Counted from the first letter of the stretch, positions 1 to 12,696 are shown. The stretch: DNA of 64,000 bases from Lates calcarifer (GCF_001640805.2 NC_066844.1:14933543-14997542), one strand, 5' to 3'. The notes: generated by a model from the sequence alone, not told the origin. Numbers and translations are program-made.

Positions 1-37
1 CAAGTGGTTAGCCACGTGCTTCGTGGCTAACCGCTTG
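1..37. repeat. Near-perfect inverted repeat (hairpin)
   Basis: Arms 1-16 (caagtggttagccacg) and 22-37 pair at 15 of 16 positions, the exception being compatible with a G-U wobble, around the 5-base loop tgctt. It lies within or beside the hAT-like sequence ending at 235 and may be a subterminal structure of that element. Confidence 0.75.
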
Positions 38-235
38 CTAAGGCTAAGAAGCCTTTCAATGTTGGTGAGAAGCTGATGCTGCCTGCTGCTACGTCCTGGT
101 GAGTTGTATTTATAATGCTCTTTACTTGTGTTTGTTTTTATGCCGAATCTATATTCCGGTAATTTAACCCCCCCCTGTGAAAATATTAACTTGCATGAAA
201 CCGGTCCGTGGTGCAAAAAAGGTTGGGGACCACTG
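1..235. mobile_element. Terminal part of a hAT-type DNA transposon (truncated by the window edge)
   Basis: Positions 201-235 run from ccggtccgtggtgc to ggttggggaccactg. Read on the other strand this begins CAGTGGTCCCCAACC, the kind of terminal inverted repeat (CAGxGGT) found in Charlie-group hAT elements of vertebrates. The terminus is therefore at 235, where an 8-base target duplication would begin. The partner terminus is not seen, and the element probably starts before the window. No transposase frame is visible, so it may be a non-autonomous copy. Confidence 0.65.
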
Positions 236-259
236 CTGCCACTGCAAGCCAATTTTACT

Positions 260-455
260 GTCATAGAGAAAATTGAAAATTGTGTCCATGAACACAAATC
301 AGTGCATAAGATTTCCTGACTATTTCATGAACTGCAGTGACGCCGGTTTGCAATTTGAAATACATTAGTTTGAAAGTTGTGCTCAGTGTCATGAAAGAAA
401 AAAGTGTCCATGTACACAAAAATCAATAGATTGCATTTCATGACTAGTTCATGAA
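260..455. repeat. Short direct duplication (two units about 125 bases apart)
   Basis: Units 260-331 and 388-455 share the order gtcat ... gtgtccatg-acacaaa ... gcat ... tttc ... gact-tttcatgaa with small substitutions and indels. The second unit contains the near-palindrome gtgtccatgtacac. It sits just outside the hAT terminus. It looks like part of a dispersed repeat family I cannot name. Confidence 0.5.
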
Positions 456-3119
456 ATTCCATGGAGTGGGTTGTACATTAACTGAAAGTAAATTGTATCA
501 GTCATTTTTACTCAAGTCACACCATGCCATAGCCCTGGTTTAACAGGGCTCAAGGACCAATGCCTCAACAGTTTACAAAAAACATCATACCCAACAACAA
601 CACATAACATCGGCAACTTTTTTACAGCCTCCACATCTGCTAAGTTGAATGAGACACAGCCAAAGTTTGATGAGCACATGGTGCTTGGAACCAAGTGTAA
701 GAGCTCATTTTGCTCAAAATGTTCAGACCCTCTGATATGTTGACTGACTGAGATACACCAATTGGTTCAAGCCTCATTTAAACAGTGGTGTGTATGCTGG
801 GACTCGTAGTTAAAGCCAAGCAACAAGTGTATCATGAAAATTAATCTTCAGTAAGTTAAATTTCTACTCTAATTATTATATTGGTACCAGACCTAAGTAC
901 TCATGTAGTGGTAGCTCTAATTTATGCAAGCAGGATCATTAAATTCCCAATGAGCCCTTACAAAATTTGGGCCTTGGTAAAAAAAAATACAAGACAAAAA
1001 ACTGGTGTTGTCGTAACTATGCAGTTCCTAAAACAAAATTTATGAATGAATGTGTTGTGTCTAAATAGATTAATAAATAAAGGGGGGAGAGAGAGCGAGA
1101 GAGAGAACCAAGAAACTGAAAGATGCTTGAGAGAAATATATAACTCTTCACAAATGACTGCACTAGAGGAGAAAAAGCAATTCATGAAATAACAAATGAA
1201 AATTAGAACTTGTCTAGTCTCTGGTAAGGTGTACCTACCGTAACTTCTTTCCCCCTTATAAAAAGAGAACTGGGACCCATTTTGTGAGATTCGTTTAATA
1301 ATTCAGCACGGCCTTAAACCAATTCACTTCAAGTGCCCAGATGGTATTTTTATTAGGCAAAAATGCTCAATACTTGAGAGGAATAATTTACTTGCGTTCT
1401 GAAACTGGCAGGGTACCTTCGAGCCAGGCGGAATTTACTGAGCAGAGAATCAGTTGGGCCCCTTCTTTGGGGTACTAATTCAGCAAAACAATAATTTCAT
1501 GAATATTATTGAGCTTGTGCCGTTGTGGCAGATGAGGGAAGGTGCAGGGATGGGGTGGGTGTGTGTTTAAGAACCACAAGTATGAGATAATATGAGCATA
1601 AAGAGAGATGAGCTGATATGTCCGAGTGTGTAATTCAAACAGAAAGCCAACATCCGGTCATGGCCACATCATGCGCTGCGCTGTGTTTTTACTAAGTAGT
1701 TTCAAAGTTAAAACAGCATATGCTGGTAATTGTCTGTTTTTATTTGAGTGCTTGCCATTTTCAACAAACTCAGACCTTTGCTTACCAGAACTTGGAGCTC
1801 TCTTTCCTCTGAACCCTCCTTCCTATGGGCAGCTGCTCTCATGTCAGGAAATGACTGATACAAAAATGTGATGTTTATGATTTATTACTGTCATTGTTTA
1901 TTGTGCAAGGCGTGAATTTTAAATCCTTGTCATACAGTTCCTCTGCCAAGTTTCCCAGGGTGTAATAAAAGCAGATGCACCACAATGCCCTGAAGAGAGA
2001 TGAGTGGAGTGTGTTTCTGATATTTCTGACCTTAAAAAATCCTGCCCTCTGGACAGAAACACCCACTGAGCTGTAGTCAACGAGACTCGAAGTACTTCGT
2101 AATTATCAGCCTCCAGCAGTTTATTTTGAGGATACCATTTAAAGGAAAGAAACTGAAAAAATAAAACACTTCACTGTTCAATATTTCCCCTTTTTAAAAC
2201 TGAAGGAGTTCATATTGAAAATAAAGCAGCAAAGTGAATGGCAGTGACAGGGGCAGGCATTGGGCTGTGTTGATTGACACTGCAATACTGTCCTATTCCT
2301 TTTGATGGGATTAAATTGTCATGACCTCTCAGAGATGGAAATTGAGTGACTGATCTGAGGCTCTGGAAATGTCAACATTATTAAATTGTGAGACCAGTTA
2401 ATATTTAAAGTATTGAAACTGTAAATGTATGTGCCTATTATATTTTTTTCTTTACTTTTAGCAGCTACTAATTCTAAAGCTCTATTTTTATACAATTAAG
2501 TTAAAAAAAAAAAAAAAACTACCAAAATGTTGCAAGACATTTAGTTCTGTCTCCATATTTTTACCCTGATAGGCATGGTAATGGTATTTGTAATTCCACA
2601 GATATAACAATACATTGAATAATCTTGCATCAATTGTCATTTGCTTTATTAAAAAAAGATATGAAGATTGAATATTAGACCAAATAATTTGACAAAATGG
2701 ACATACATTTCTTGTAGATCATCTCACCTGTTACTGATTCATTGGATCTCATTTTCATTTGAAGCTTACATCAAAGTCTTATCCCGCAGTGGTCTATCAC
2801 AGCAGCTTTAATATAAAGCTAATAACTCGGCAGCTCTTGCCGTACTTATACCGTGGATCAGGGGCAGAGGGGGTAAGTGGGGTGTGAAATAGACTCCAAT
2901 ACACCAGTTAGCTGATGGACACATGAAAGGACTCGGATGGTTGGTTGTCACTCACACCGTCAGATCCGCCTTTGCTCCATCTGAAGTCAAAATATGAATC
3001 TAAATAGACTGGAAAATGCATTTTTCTACTAAAAGATCCAAGAAGTGTGGGGGAGAATCATTACAGGGAGTCATTTGGAGCTACAGACTATGCACACTGC
3101 CATGCTTGCTCCGCCGTGC
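456..3119. other. Intergenic DNA upstream of the cadherin gene
   Basis: I see no gene here. The stretch is AT-rich with a purine (GA)n patch at about 1083-1106 and a poly(A) tract at 2503-2518. The small open frames have no recognisable protein character. Distal promoter elements may be present but nothing specific can be pointed to. Confidence 0.55.
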
Positions 3120-3351
3120 AGTAGGAGGGGTTGTAGTGACGCTGTTATCCAATGGGCACCGGCTTCCTCTGGACGGAGCGCAGCATCTCTGTCTCAGCGG
3201 CACTTTTGCGCCAGACAAGTAGGGACGGTCTCTCACTCAGCATCCGAGAGGAAGAAACACGGCTCCGGGAATTACTGAGGTGTTTTTTTTTTGGCGAAGA
3301 AAACTCTTCTCTTCCCCCCTTTTTTTTTTCCTAACACGCGGCTTTGCAAAA
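3120..3351 (+). promoter_or_regulatory. Probable promoter and 5' UTR of the cadherin gene
   Basis: This block directly precedes the start codon and is richer in CpG than the surrounding AT-rich DNA. A CCAAT box is present at 3149-3153 (within ttatccaatgggc). I see no TATA box at a suitable distance, so a dispersed TATA-less start within about 3180-3260 is likely. The last 70 bases hold T- and C-rich runs (3281-3290, 3313-3330) that would lie in the leader. The transcription start is inferred, not seen. Confidence 0.5.
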
Positions 3352-3405
3352 ATGAACGTTGGCTGCGTCATCCTGGCGTGTACCTTACTTGTGGGAGCAT
3401 CCTCG
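3352..3405 (+). CDS. cdh4: Classical (type I) cadherin, coding exon 1: signal peptide
   Basis: This exon encodes MNVGCVILACTLLVGASS, a short hydrophobic stretch typical of a secretory signal peptide, which would send the cadherin precursor into the ER. The ATG at 3352 has A at -3 and follows a pyrimidine-rich leader. The exon ends TCG and is followed by gtaaga (3406), a good donor, leaving phase 0. In human CDH1 the first coding exon is likewise 48 nt (16 residues) and phase 0, so the architecture matches the family. The next exon (4673) continues in frame with a cadherin prodomain start. The exon alone could belong to any secreted protein; the identification rests on exon 2. Symbol cdh4 is my preferred paralogue, with cdh2 the alternative. 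The gene is partial because later exons lie beyond the window. Confidence 0.8.
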
Positions 3406-4672
3406 GTAAGATGAGTTAATTTCTTCACGTCTTTTCGGCTAACAGTACTGAGGGAAGTGCTGCACTGCTGTAGTGCTTACTTGGGCTTTTGCAGCGCGCT
3501 GCATGAGCCATCGAAAGTGGCTGTGAAAGGCTTACTTTCTCCCCGCAGCGTTGCGCTAAAGGTAACACCATGCGTGTAATCGAGCCTAATACGGCGACGT
3601 TTAAGGTCAAGAATATTTTTGTCTAAGTGTGCTGAAAAAGTCACCGACAACTCTGTTCATTAGCATCCCCATCCTCTCGCCTAAATAAACTGCAGTGCTT
3701 TATTGCAGAGGACAGTGGTGTCTAGAGGGGCTTCTCGCTGTGTTGGCTGCCATCAACTTCGTTTACGCACGTTTACGCACTGTCATTTCTCCTTGTTTAG
3801 ATTTCGAGGATTAATGTCTCAGTTAACAACTATAGTGCTTATTTATGGAGAACGATTTAAGGACAAACTAAACGATTAACCAAGGCTTAGCTTACTTTAT
3901 TTGCAAACTTAGTGAAATAATTTACCACTATCAGCCCTGTTCCCCAAATATATGTAGTAGTAGTAGTTTGTTGAGCTTTGCTGATGTACAGCAGGTAAAT
4001 AATGAGTTGCCTACAGTATGCGACATGCTGCAATATATTTTCTTTATGAAAAAGCATTGATGAATGAAGTGGAACTGCTGCAACTGCATTCTGTGGTGAA
4101 TGAAAAGCCTGCTGGATATTGTGCCTGCAACTATGCTTATGTATGAAGAGTGTACTTAGATGTATTTTATTTCTTCATTCTCTTTAACACATACACACAC
4201 AATCTGTGTGTCTCTCTTGCTCTCAGCATGCAGCATATACTGAATGTTTAGGTTAAACATATCCTGCTAGCCACAATTATCATCTGTATAATGGTTATCA
4301 TTACTGTCATTATCACCACTTGTGTCACAATTTTTACAGTAATCAACACATGATGATGACAGCATTATCCCTTATGGTAATGATGATTTAATGATGATCA
4401 CCTTCATTAAAATAATGTATTCTCTCTCAATGTCTCCCGTGTGACTTGATGTGTGACTACAGTGGTTTAACGCAGGTTTATTTAACCTCAGATGTGGATT
4501 TGCACACTGTGGCGGTCCAAGTGCAACACACTGAAGTCAGAAATCACTCACTGTAGCCAGAGAGACTGCGAGGTTCAATATCAGTCTGAAAAGGCTGTGA
4601 GATCAGCTTGTAACCCCGTGGCCGCAAGTCAATTTGCCAATGCTTAACAGGCTGTCTTGTTGTATTCCTCAG
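3406..4672 (+). other. Cadherin intron 1
   Basis: This 1,267-base intron is bounded by gtaaga and a pyrimidine-rich acceptor ending cctcag. It is AT-rich and holds a degenerate GATGAT/AATGATG stretch at about 4348-4400, a few TAG trinucleotides at 3955-3967 and a short CA/CT-rich patch at 4185-4225. No additional exon or recognisable transposon was seen. Confidence 0.75.
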
Positions 4673-4784
4673 GGGAGTAAGGCAGGCCAGCCCCTCAAAC
4701 CCCCATGCAGACCAGGCTTCTCCCAGAACTTCTACACAGTGATTGTCTCGAGAGACGTACTGCACGGCCAGAGCATTCTCAAAG
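4673..4784 (+). CDS. cdh4: Classical (type I) cadherin, coding exon 2: start of the prodomain
   Basis: The exon reads GSKAGQPLKPPCRPGF then SQNFYTVIVSRDVLHGQSILK plus one base (phase 1). The pattern C-x-x-GF ... Y ... S-[KR]-[DN]-V-x-x-G-x-x-[LI]-L is the beginning of the cadherin prodomain, the propeptide that keeps the adhesion protein inactive until furin cleavage. The preceding acceptor is tgtattcctcag and the donor is AAAG|gtacgt. The length of 112 nt with phase 1 fits classical cadherins (human CDH1 exon 2 is 115 nt, phase 1); the split codon would begin the V-K-F-x-x-C motif encoded by exon 3. GFS, YT and the VL-x-G spacing ending LK resemble vertebrate R-cadherin (CDH4). SRDV and GQ also fit N-cadherin (CDH2). 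T-cadherin (CDH13) fits less well. Family confidence is high, paralogue moderate (about 0.6). Confidence 0.85.
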
Positions 4785-4785
4785 G

Positions 4786-7035
4786 TACGTCTGCCACTGC
4801 TGGATTTCATTTATTGACTGGTGATATTTTCTCTTCCCTGCCCAGATGTGTCCTCCCAACCATACAGTGTGATTGAGTGACTTAAGTGTGTGTCTACAAG
4901 TGTGTCTGGGGCATATATTGTAGCTCGTGGCTCTCCATCACTCCTAAAGAAGGTCAGAACACACTCCGGTTGGAGCTGTGTGATATAAGCAGCTAAGCTT
5001 GAGCACAGAGGTGTATATATTTAAACAGAGGGATCCAGCTGTGATGGAGCTTGAGTGAAAAAAAATCTTGTGATTAAATGTGACACGACAGCAGGTGTGT
5101 AATGCATTCTGTTCAAGAGTTGTCATTTGATATGGAGTTTCATTGATGAATGAACACCCAAATAACACTGATTGCAGTAAAAGGAAAAACAATACATCTC
5201 TTGTTTTTTTTGATTGACTGAACAGCAGGCTGACAGAACAGGCTAATTTAAATAGTGTGTTCCCTGCTCTGCGTGTTTGCAGCTGGAAGCCCAAAAGTTT
5301 TATTTTATTCCCAGTGTTCATTGTAATACATTTTCCAGGCCTTTTATTCTTTCTGTTTTTCAGAGGAATTCAATTCTGTTTTCATTCGCTCCATTTCTTT
5401 TCAGTGGAGGCAGTGTACTGAATCTACTGTGAGGTTCATCTCCTGCCATGTGAAATTATGCTGTAGTATCTTCAGGGTGTCTCCTCTATTTGCTGGTGAA
5501 TCTTTATCATAATGGAAAACAATCCCTCTCAGCCACTTCCCGGGTCCCTATTTGCATAATTGACAGATAAACAAAACCTTTGACTTTCAGCAGATGTGTA
5601 TCTATAGCATAGACAGGCATAGCATGAAAAAGCTAAAGCTTTAAACTCCTAGAACTGCCCACTACTCCCAAGAAGAGGAGTATGTTAGTATTTTGCAGTA
5701 TTTACTCTAAAAGTTTCCCCTATAAGAGTCGAGGGTCCCAGTATTTAGGTTGTTACACATTTCCCTCTATTTCTTCCCTGTAACCTGCTCTAGACTGTTA
5801 CTCGCACTTGCAGGCAGCAGCTCAACAACAGCGTACAATAAGCTTAGCTCTCCCCTGACGCTTTGCTTTTATAGCCAAATATTTGTCTATTGTTACATGA
5901 AATGCTATTTGCCAGAAGGAAATGGCATTCTCATTGTAACAGCTGTTTGAGCATTTTCCGGCTGCGAGCAAAACAATTGAATTATTCTGGAGGTTATTTT
6001 GTTATTTAGGAGGCTGACAAGGACAGTGCAGCCGGTCAGTGGGGAGCGAGTTTGCCTGAAGGGGATCGGGGCTCAGGGTTTCTGCCTGTTTGGAAATGGG
6101 CTGAGGTGTCCTCACTGACCCAAACAACGTTAACAGGGGGTGATGTGTCTAGACAGATAACGTATGTTGGTTCCTCCCCTGTGTCTGTGTGTGTGTTATA
6201 TGCACATGTGCCGGTGGGGGGGTGTTGCACACACATGTGACATGTCCTGGTGTACATGCTTTATTAGTGGCTAACACCTAAATTCAAATAAAGGTTACGT
6301 AAAGCTCAACTGCATCAATTTGATTTAGTGTATGTGCTATATCAGCTCCTGCTTTGATCCCATATTACCTTTGCTCCCAGTCTCTCTCTTTCATTTTGTC
6401 TCTCTCTGTGTTTGTTCTGTGAAAATCAATCTGAAAGCCATGCTGTCCTCCCAACTGGCCACTCAAAGGGATATGGGCTGCAGCAGCTTAAGTCCTCATG
6501 CAATGATTAATGTGCATCGACTACCCTTACTGAAGGTCTGTTTTCTATACAGTGGGGCACAAAGCAGGAGGAAGGCTTTAATACTAACGCCATAATATGT
6601 ATAACCTGAAACTGTCACTTTCCAAGAAAATGAATGGGCCAGAGATGAGAAGAGGGAGGGTCTGGGATGCTACAGAGCTGGCTAGGGGGTTGCTGGACCG
6701 CTGTGGGCCGTGGCTGTTGTCTCCCTGGAGGGATGGACAGTGAGCGATGGGGGAGGGACCAAAGAGCTGTGGCCCAGCAGGTGCAGTGTGAACCAGGCCT
6801 CTGTTTCCAGTCGCTGAACAATGTGTGGAGTGCAGTTCTTTTCATTTTTGTGATTTTTGTCCACTCTCTTATTGTTTTGATAGTGTGTGGGTAGTTTGGG
6901 TGTGACTACATAGTGTTTTTGATATCAAATTCATTAAGACCAGTATGAGTTAATTGAATTTGTTGAATATACGTGGTTGTGCAGGTGTTTTCTCACACAT
7001 ATATCATGTGACTAATGTGTCTCACATTATACTAT
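4786..7035. other. Intron 2, proximal segment without recognised features
   Basis: Mostly unremarkable AT-rich DNA with GT-rich patches at about 6180-6240. No exon, RNA gene or identifiable transposon was recognised. First-kilobase intron sequence may hold splicing or transcription signals, but none can be supported. Confidence 0.45.
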
Positions 7036-7041
7036 ATGTGT

Positions 7042-7086
7042 ACACACACACACACACACACACATACATACATATGTATGTACGTT

Positions 7087-7135
<49 letters not shown>
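7042..7135. repeat. Compound (AC)n-(TA)n microsatellite
   Basis: A pure AC run (7042-7064) is followed by short AT-rich spacer and an uninterrupted TA run of about 45 bases (7091-7135). The TA block abuts the 3' end of a minus-strand SINE relic, suggesting that the microsatellite grew from the element's tail. Confidence 0.95.
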
Positions 7136-7137
<2 letters not shown>

Positions 7138-7256
7138 AGAAAGAGTGGAGAATAGAGAATAGTAGTAAAGAGAGACATGGAATGACATGCAGCAAAGGTC
7201 CCCAACTGGATCTGGGTATGAACCAGGTATGCTCAATGTTATGGTCGGGTCCTTAA
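7136..7256 (-). mobile_element. tRNA-derived SINE relic (antisense to the cadherin gene)
   Basis: On the minus strand this contains a Pol III B-box-like ggttcatacccag (complement of 7212-7224), followed by a body with ctttgctgcatgtcattcc and a pyrimidine-rich tail. I recognise that body as the 3' half of a common percomorph tRNA-derived SINE. The A box is not clear, so the head is degraded. A related copy in the opposite orientation lies at 53455-53590. Confidence 0.55.
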
Positions 7257-10200
7257 AGGTCCCCCTACCTGATTTAAAACAATGTATTTAACATTTTGCA
7301 TGACAGTCTATGATGAGGAGAAATTCTCTCAGTCCACTAAGGAACTCTTTTTCTGTGCTGGTTCCCCACCCTTTGGCTTGTCACCCTGCAGCCAGAAGGT
7401 GATGTTCACAGACTGTTTCATTCTAATATGTTTTTAGATTCATTTAAAGGTATGATTCTTCAGTATTTCATTCAAGCATGCAAAAATCTAAAAAACAACA
7501 GCATGTCTTTGAAAATGGTCAGCAGTGATTTAAATACGTGATTTATAGTAAATGAATTTTACAAAAACACTGGCATAGTCCTTAAACTTTGCTGCTTTTT
7601 CTCCCTGTAGGTAATGTGAAGTGTCTGGTCAAGACTTGAAAGGTCATTTTTGAATTGTAATGCATCATTCAGTGCCCCCTTTGGTCATTCTTTGCCAGCT
7701 TTATAGGTTAAAAACGCTGTTATGGCTTTGCGGTTGACCATAAAAGACCTTTGTTTAACTAACTCACAAATCTCTGTGCTGTCGCTAAGTTGTGCTGAAT
7801 AAATCATCCCATGCTCCCATGGAGATGTTTGTCTGAGAGCAGGGTCAGGATTGGAGGGGGAGGCTGTGGCACACAGGCAAGCAGACAGCCGGGCCTTGAG
7901 TCGTGGTCCGTGCAGATTCCTGCTGCGGGCAGATAAGCCATGAAAAGAAATATTCCAGTGATTGCACATCGCTGTGTAAACCATCACCTCGCTCCAAGAG
8001 CCGGAACAGACACCTAGGAACACGGACAAGGGGATGTAGCCTCTCCACAAAAGAAATTGATTTGAAATACAGTTCAGTCAGGATAGTGTCTCTTTAAGTC
8101 ACTGTCAACGCATATTTGAAAAGACAGCAGTGATGAGTTTCACCCTTTGCCCCTCGCTAGTCCTGAGAGACCGCGAACAACAACACATTTAGATGCCTGT
8201 CTGACTGCATATTTTTGCCTTATGTCACCAACATTTTGTGACAAACAAAATGAGCTCAGATGATGGATTTACAGGATTACAGAGACCTTGTTCTTGGATA
8301 AAAAAAATGCTAAAGATTGATCAATTTTTCAGTGGAGGCTTTTTGAAATACAGCAGAGGGCCACTTTGTTGTGGGAAAATTAGATAAAAAAAAACGATCA
8401 TAACTTTGTTTTTCTGGCAGACAGCATCATAAGAGATGTGTCTGCTCCTCACCCAAGCATGCAGGATCTTTTCATAAAGCTTGTGCTTTGTCACCTCAAC
8501 TCTCCAACTTTAAAACAGAGTGGGCATTTTTTCATTTCCAGTCCCTGTGCTGTCTCTTGAATCACAGGATATGGACTTGCTCTATGAAAAGATAATCCAC
8601 ATTTGGGTGTCTGTTCTTGCTTCCTTCATCCCAGGGCTTTTAATTTAAAATTGGGTCTTTCTATTGCAGTTATTTTATAACTGCTGCACTGCATACAGGG
8701 GGAAGAAATGACACACACTGTTCTTTTAATCTAAAAGATTAATTTAAGGAGGATCATGCCTCCATCAGCTATACGCTTTCAGCATGGATTTCCTATTGTT
8801 TAATTCCATCTCTAAAAGTTACACATACAAAATGACTTGTAACATGACCCCAATTAGACTGCAGCAGGGAAATCTGGCAAGGAGCCATATCTGCTTTGAA
8901 ACAGCCAGCTCAGTGTTCGCTGTGCTGTGGAGAACTTCTGACTCCTAACCCACTATCCAAAGTGACAGGGCTTTCATAAGTACGTCCAGACCCAAGAACT
9001 GAGGAAGGGGGGGTTGGATTACGTTTCCAGGCATTTGATAAGCGGGATGCCATTTTCCTTCTGACTCACGAACGTCTCTCTTGTCCTCCAGAGAGTCTTT
9101 CATCTCTGCAGCCAGGACCTGCAGTCTGTGGCGAGCTGATAGAATACAGGTACAGAAGATGAGCCACATCATTTCTCTTTATCTCGCCTGCCTTCTTACC
9201 AAACCAAGCTACGCTCCCATATCCCTCAAACTCCCTACAACATGACATACATGCCGAGCCAATTCCATCAAGCAAGCCACCCAAGATATAGTACATGCCA
9301 CAGCACAATGCTTTTCATCCTGTTTTGTAGTCATTTCCTCAGTGGAGGTAGTAAGTAAAAAAGAGGTTTTGATAGATGGGAAACTGGCTGTCAGCAGAAA
9401 TATTATTGCCTCTTGTCAGGGCTTCCGTGTGAATTTTATTAGTTCTAGTGCACTGATCTCCACTGGTCTCCTCTTACTGTGAACTGGTATTAGCTTTAGT
9501 CTGATGGTTGGTCACTGGGTCATGGCATGTACTCTCATGGAGTTTCATTACAACGCAGATAGTTTCACTGCTTTCGCATCTTGTGCCCAGTGAGAGACAG
9601 GCAGGATTCATCTCAACCTCCTCGCATTTATACAGTGAGGAGCTGTCAGAGTCGAACCCTACGTCGAGAGACTCCAGCGCTACGCATGCTGTCTGTTTGC
9701 ACTTCACTGGGTGAGATTATGCAGTAGATCTACATTTCCTGACAAAACAGAGGTGTGCTAATTGTGCCCTGAATTCTGACCTTCAAGCAGACCTAACCAC
9801 GATTTTTATCAGACCTCAGATTGTATCTGCAAGAGCTGGCAGCAGTGGGTTAAATCATAGTGATTATAAGAGAAAAAAGGAGAAACTAGGCGCTTCTGAT
9901 GATGTTAGCCAAAAAGAGAGTCCTTGGCAAGGGATTAACGGATAAGAAAGAGGACTGTGTTGGATAGGGAAGTAGAGACTATATTTCGGGAGTTGAGACA
10001 AGGAAAAAAATAATAAAAAATCATGGATTAAGTTTAAAGTGGTGTGGTGTTTAACCCTCCTAATAGATGCCTCTCTCAACACACACTAACAAAAAGCACA
10101 AGAAAGCACAGATACACACAGCTACCATTGATGACCTTGTATTCTGTGAATACTATTTGCATTTGTAATCGAACACTCAAACATCTTTTTTTTTAATTGA

Positions 10201-12085
10201 CCACCCTCCCTCATAATCAATGTGTATTAGTGCTTTTGCATGTCAGTGCACCTTAACGATTGGTGACCTTGATCAAGACTCTATTTATTGTTTGTTTTTT
10301 TTTTTTTTTTTTGTTTTTGGTTTTTTATTGCAGTGCAGAAATGAACAGTTTTCCCACTAGTAGACCTCACCTCTGTAGTACCTGTAAATGTAACCCAGAA
10401 TCTACCAGTTCATTACAAAGGTTTTGCTCCCCTCCTCAAGGCCCGGAGGATTTACATGCATCTGAATACAAATCAGGTCTTCGCTATTGAGGTGCTGTTT
10501 CTTTAGCTCAAATTATTCACTTGCACATTATCCTGCTTGTTTGAATTGTCACGACAAAGCTCACTTCAATGTCATTTAGGTGGATTATTGGATAGATAAT
10601 GATTACTACAATTAGCAGAAAAATAAGAAGGTAAACCTACACAAACCCTGCAAAAGAAACTGAAGAGTGGAGAAGCTCAGCGCTAACCTGTCTGACAATA
10701 ATGTGGCAAAGCTCCGTTTGTACCAATTTTCCATTTCTGTTATCATCAGTCTGAAATTGTGGCTTTTCAAAGTGGCATGGCTTTGAGTCCTGTCAAGTTT
10801 TTCTTCTTCCAAGAAATAAAATAACACTCAGAATTCAAAGCAAGAATTCACATACTGTGAAGACTGTAAATATTTTTCAGACATCCGTATACCTATGTGA
10901 TTTTTACCATTCCGTTTCTCTAGTCGACTTCCATCAAGCCCAGCCTGAATGTTTAGAGTCTTATGTGCCACTTCTGTGATGGTTGTAATTACTTTGGAGT
11001 GGATCTCTATCAGGAGAGGATTCACAAATCTTCACATCCATTCAGTCCTCCTTCCGCACCCCAAGGAGAAAGGAAGAGGAGGAGGAGAGTTGGACACTGA
11101 GGGCAAGAGATGGCACATTTGAAGGCATTCTTGAGCATCATCCTTTCAAGTCAGCTTCTCCTTGTGAAGCACACCATGACATTTTCCCAAGCTTCCAGCG
11201 TGTCAGATAGAAATGTTTATTTCAGCAGGATAGTTTCAAGTCTGGTCCGGATTTGAAACCAAATAATCTCGGGCACATCAAGTTCATGTGCATATTTTAC
11301 AATATGTGTTTGCTGAGTGATGAGCTACCCTAGTTGCCCTCTGGCCCAGTTGCACCTCTTTGCCCCTCCCCCGGTTCATTCCTGATTCAGGGGCTTGAAG
11401 TGACATATAGCTTCGCACTTTATTGATGAATTACAGCCAAGCGGTTTGACCTTGTGCTGCCACTTGACCTCACATGTTCTGCAACGCTCATATCCTCGGT
11501 CGGCAGCACTGGAGGAGATGAAAAACATGGCACAATCAAAATGATTTACGTTTGGCTTGACTTGACGCATAGATCCTTCTAAGCTGCCACTAAATGCATC
11601 TCCAGAGGGCCACTCTGTATTGTAGTGTACAGCCATTTCTGAAGCTATGGGGCTTTTGCTACTCTATCGCCTTAATTAAAAGACTACACAGTCAAGATGC
11701 CTTTGTTCTACAAACTCTAATATCAAAAAGGTCCCTCGCCGGAGAGGGACTCGTGCTATACTTCGTCCTTTGGATTAATTCAGCCTAGAATCCATATATG
11801 ATCAGGACGCCTGCATGTTCTTGTCTTGATCATGTTCTCCTGTTGATTTTTGTTAAATGCGTAAACACAGTTATTTATTTAAATATCAACACAGTATATT
11901 TTGTGCATTGTGTGTATTTGCATGTGTGTGCGTGTGTTTGTAGGCAGTGCTCCATCCAGAGGGTGATTATCTTAAATGGAGAAATTAAAGGATTACAAAC
12001 CAGCCCAGTAATCCAGCTGTCAATCTCATGGCTCATTAGTAAGCAAAGGAGAGGGATGAGGGAGAGAGAGATATACAGCACACAC
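7257..12085. other. Intron 2 segment, no genes recognised
   Basis: AT-rich intronic sequence with a poly(T) tract at 10295-12 (10295-10312) and a T-rich continuation to 10327. Open frames here are short and lack recognisable domains. No transposon identified. Confidence 0.45.
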
Positions 12086-12120
12086 AGAGAGAGAGAGGGG
12101 GGGGGGGGGGTTGGGGGGTC
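12086..12120. repeat. (GA)n followed by a poly(G) run
   Basis: A short GA dinucleotide run passes into an almost unbroken G run (about 12096-12110), a tt interruption and more G. Such purine tracts can adopt triplex or quadruplex forms; this is a sequence-composition remark only. Confidence 0.85.
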
Positions 12121-12692
12121 GAGACATACCTGTTTTTAGTGGTATAATGTAGATGTAAACTTGTCAGACTTTTCTGTATTCTCATATTAATTAACAACTT
12201 TCATTACCAAGATAAAGGTATTGATTTCATCTTAGCTGTGGAAACAGCATGATCTGACTGTAAAATTCGATTTGCCAAAGACTGATTTAATATAGAAAAT
12301 ATGACTTTTATGAAATTGCACATTTCAGTATTAATACTGAATGAAAGTAAAATGAAGGTTTGACATTTCTCATAATTTCTATTTGAAATTAGATTGTTTT
12401 GCACTCTTGATTGCAACTCAGCGTCATGCTCATAATTTGGCTTTGGCTAGAAAAGTGGATGTTGTCACGCTACTCAACTGTTTGGGTTGAGTACATTAAA
12501 CTGCATTAGGATATTCATTGGAGCATGGCGGCGTACATCAGAATCCATCATAATGATTCACATTGTATTGTACCTTGTACTAGTAAAAATTCATATGCCT
12601 AGTGCTGGCAAGTGCTCATAGTTGCTGCTATTCACAGTTTTAAATAGCAAATGAATGAGTGCAACTACAATGACGTATACAGCAACATATAA

Positions 12693-12696
<4 letters not shown>

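Noticed and set aside
3016..3334. Overlapping small open frames just upstream of the cadherin ATG
   Set aside because: They lie in promoter/leader sequence, overlap in different frames and show no domain. An upstream ORF effect on translation cannot be judged without the transcription start.
4634..4876. Open frame extending exon 2 into both introns
   Set aside because: The good acceptor at 4671-4672 and donor at 4785 with cadherin phases define the exon; the flanking codons are intronic read-through.
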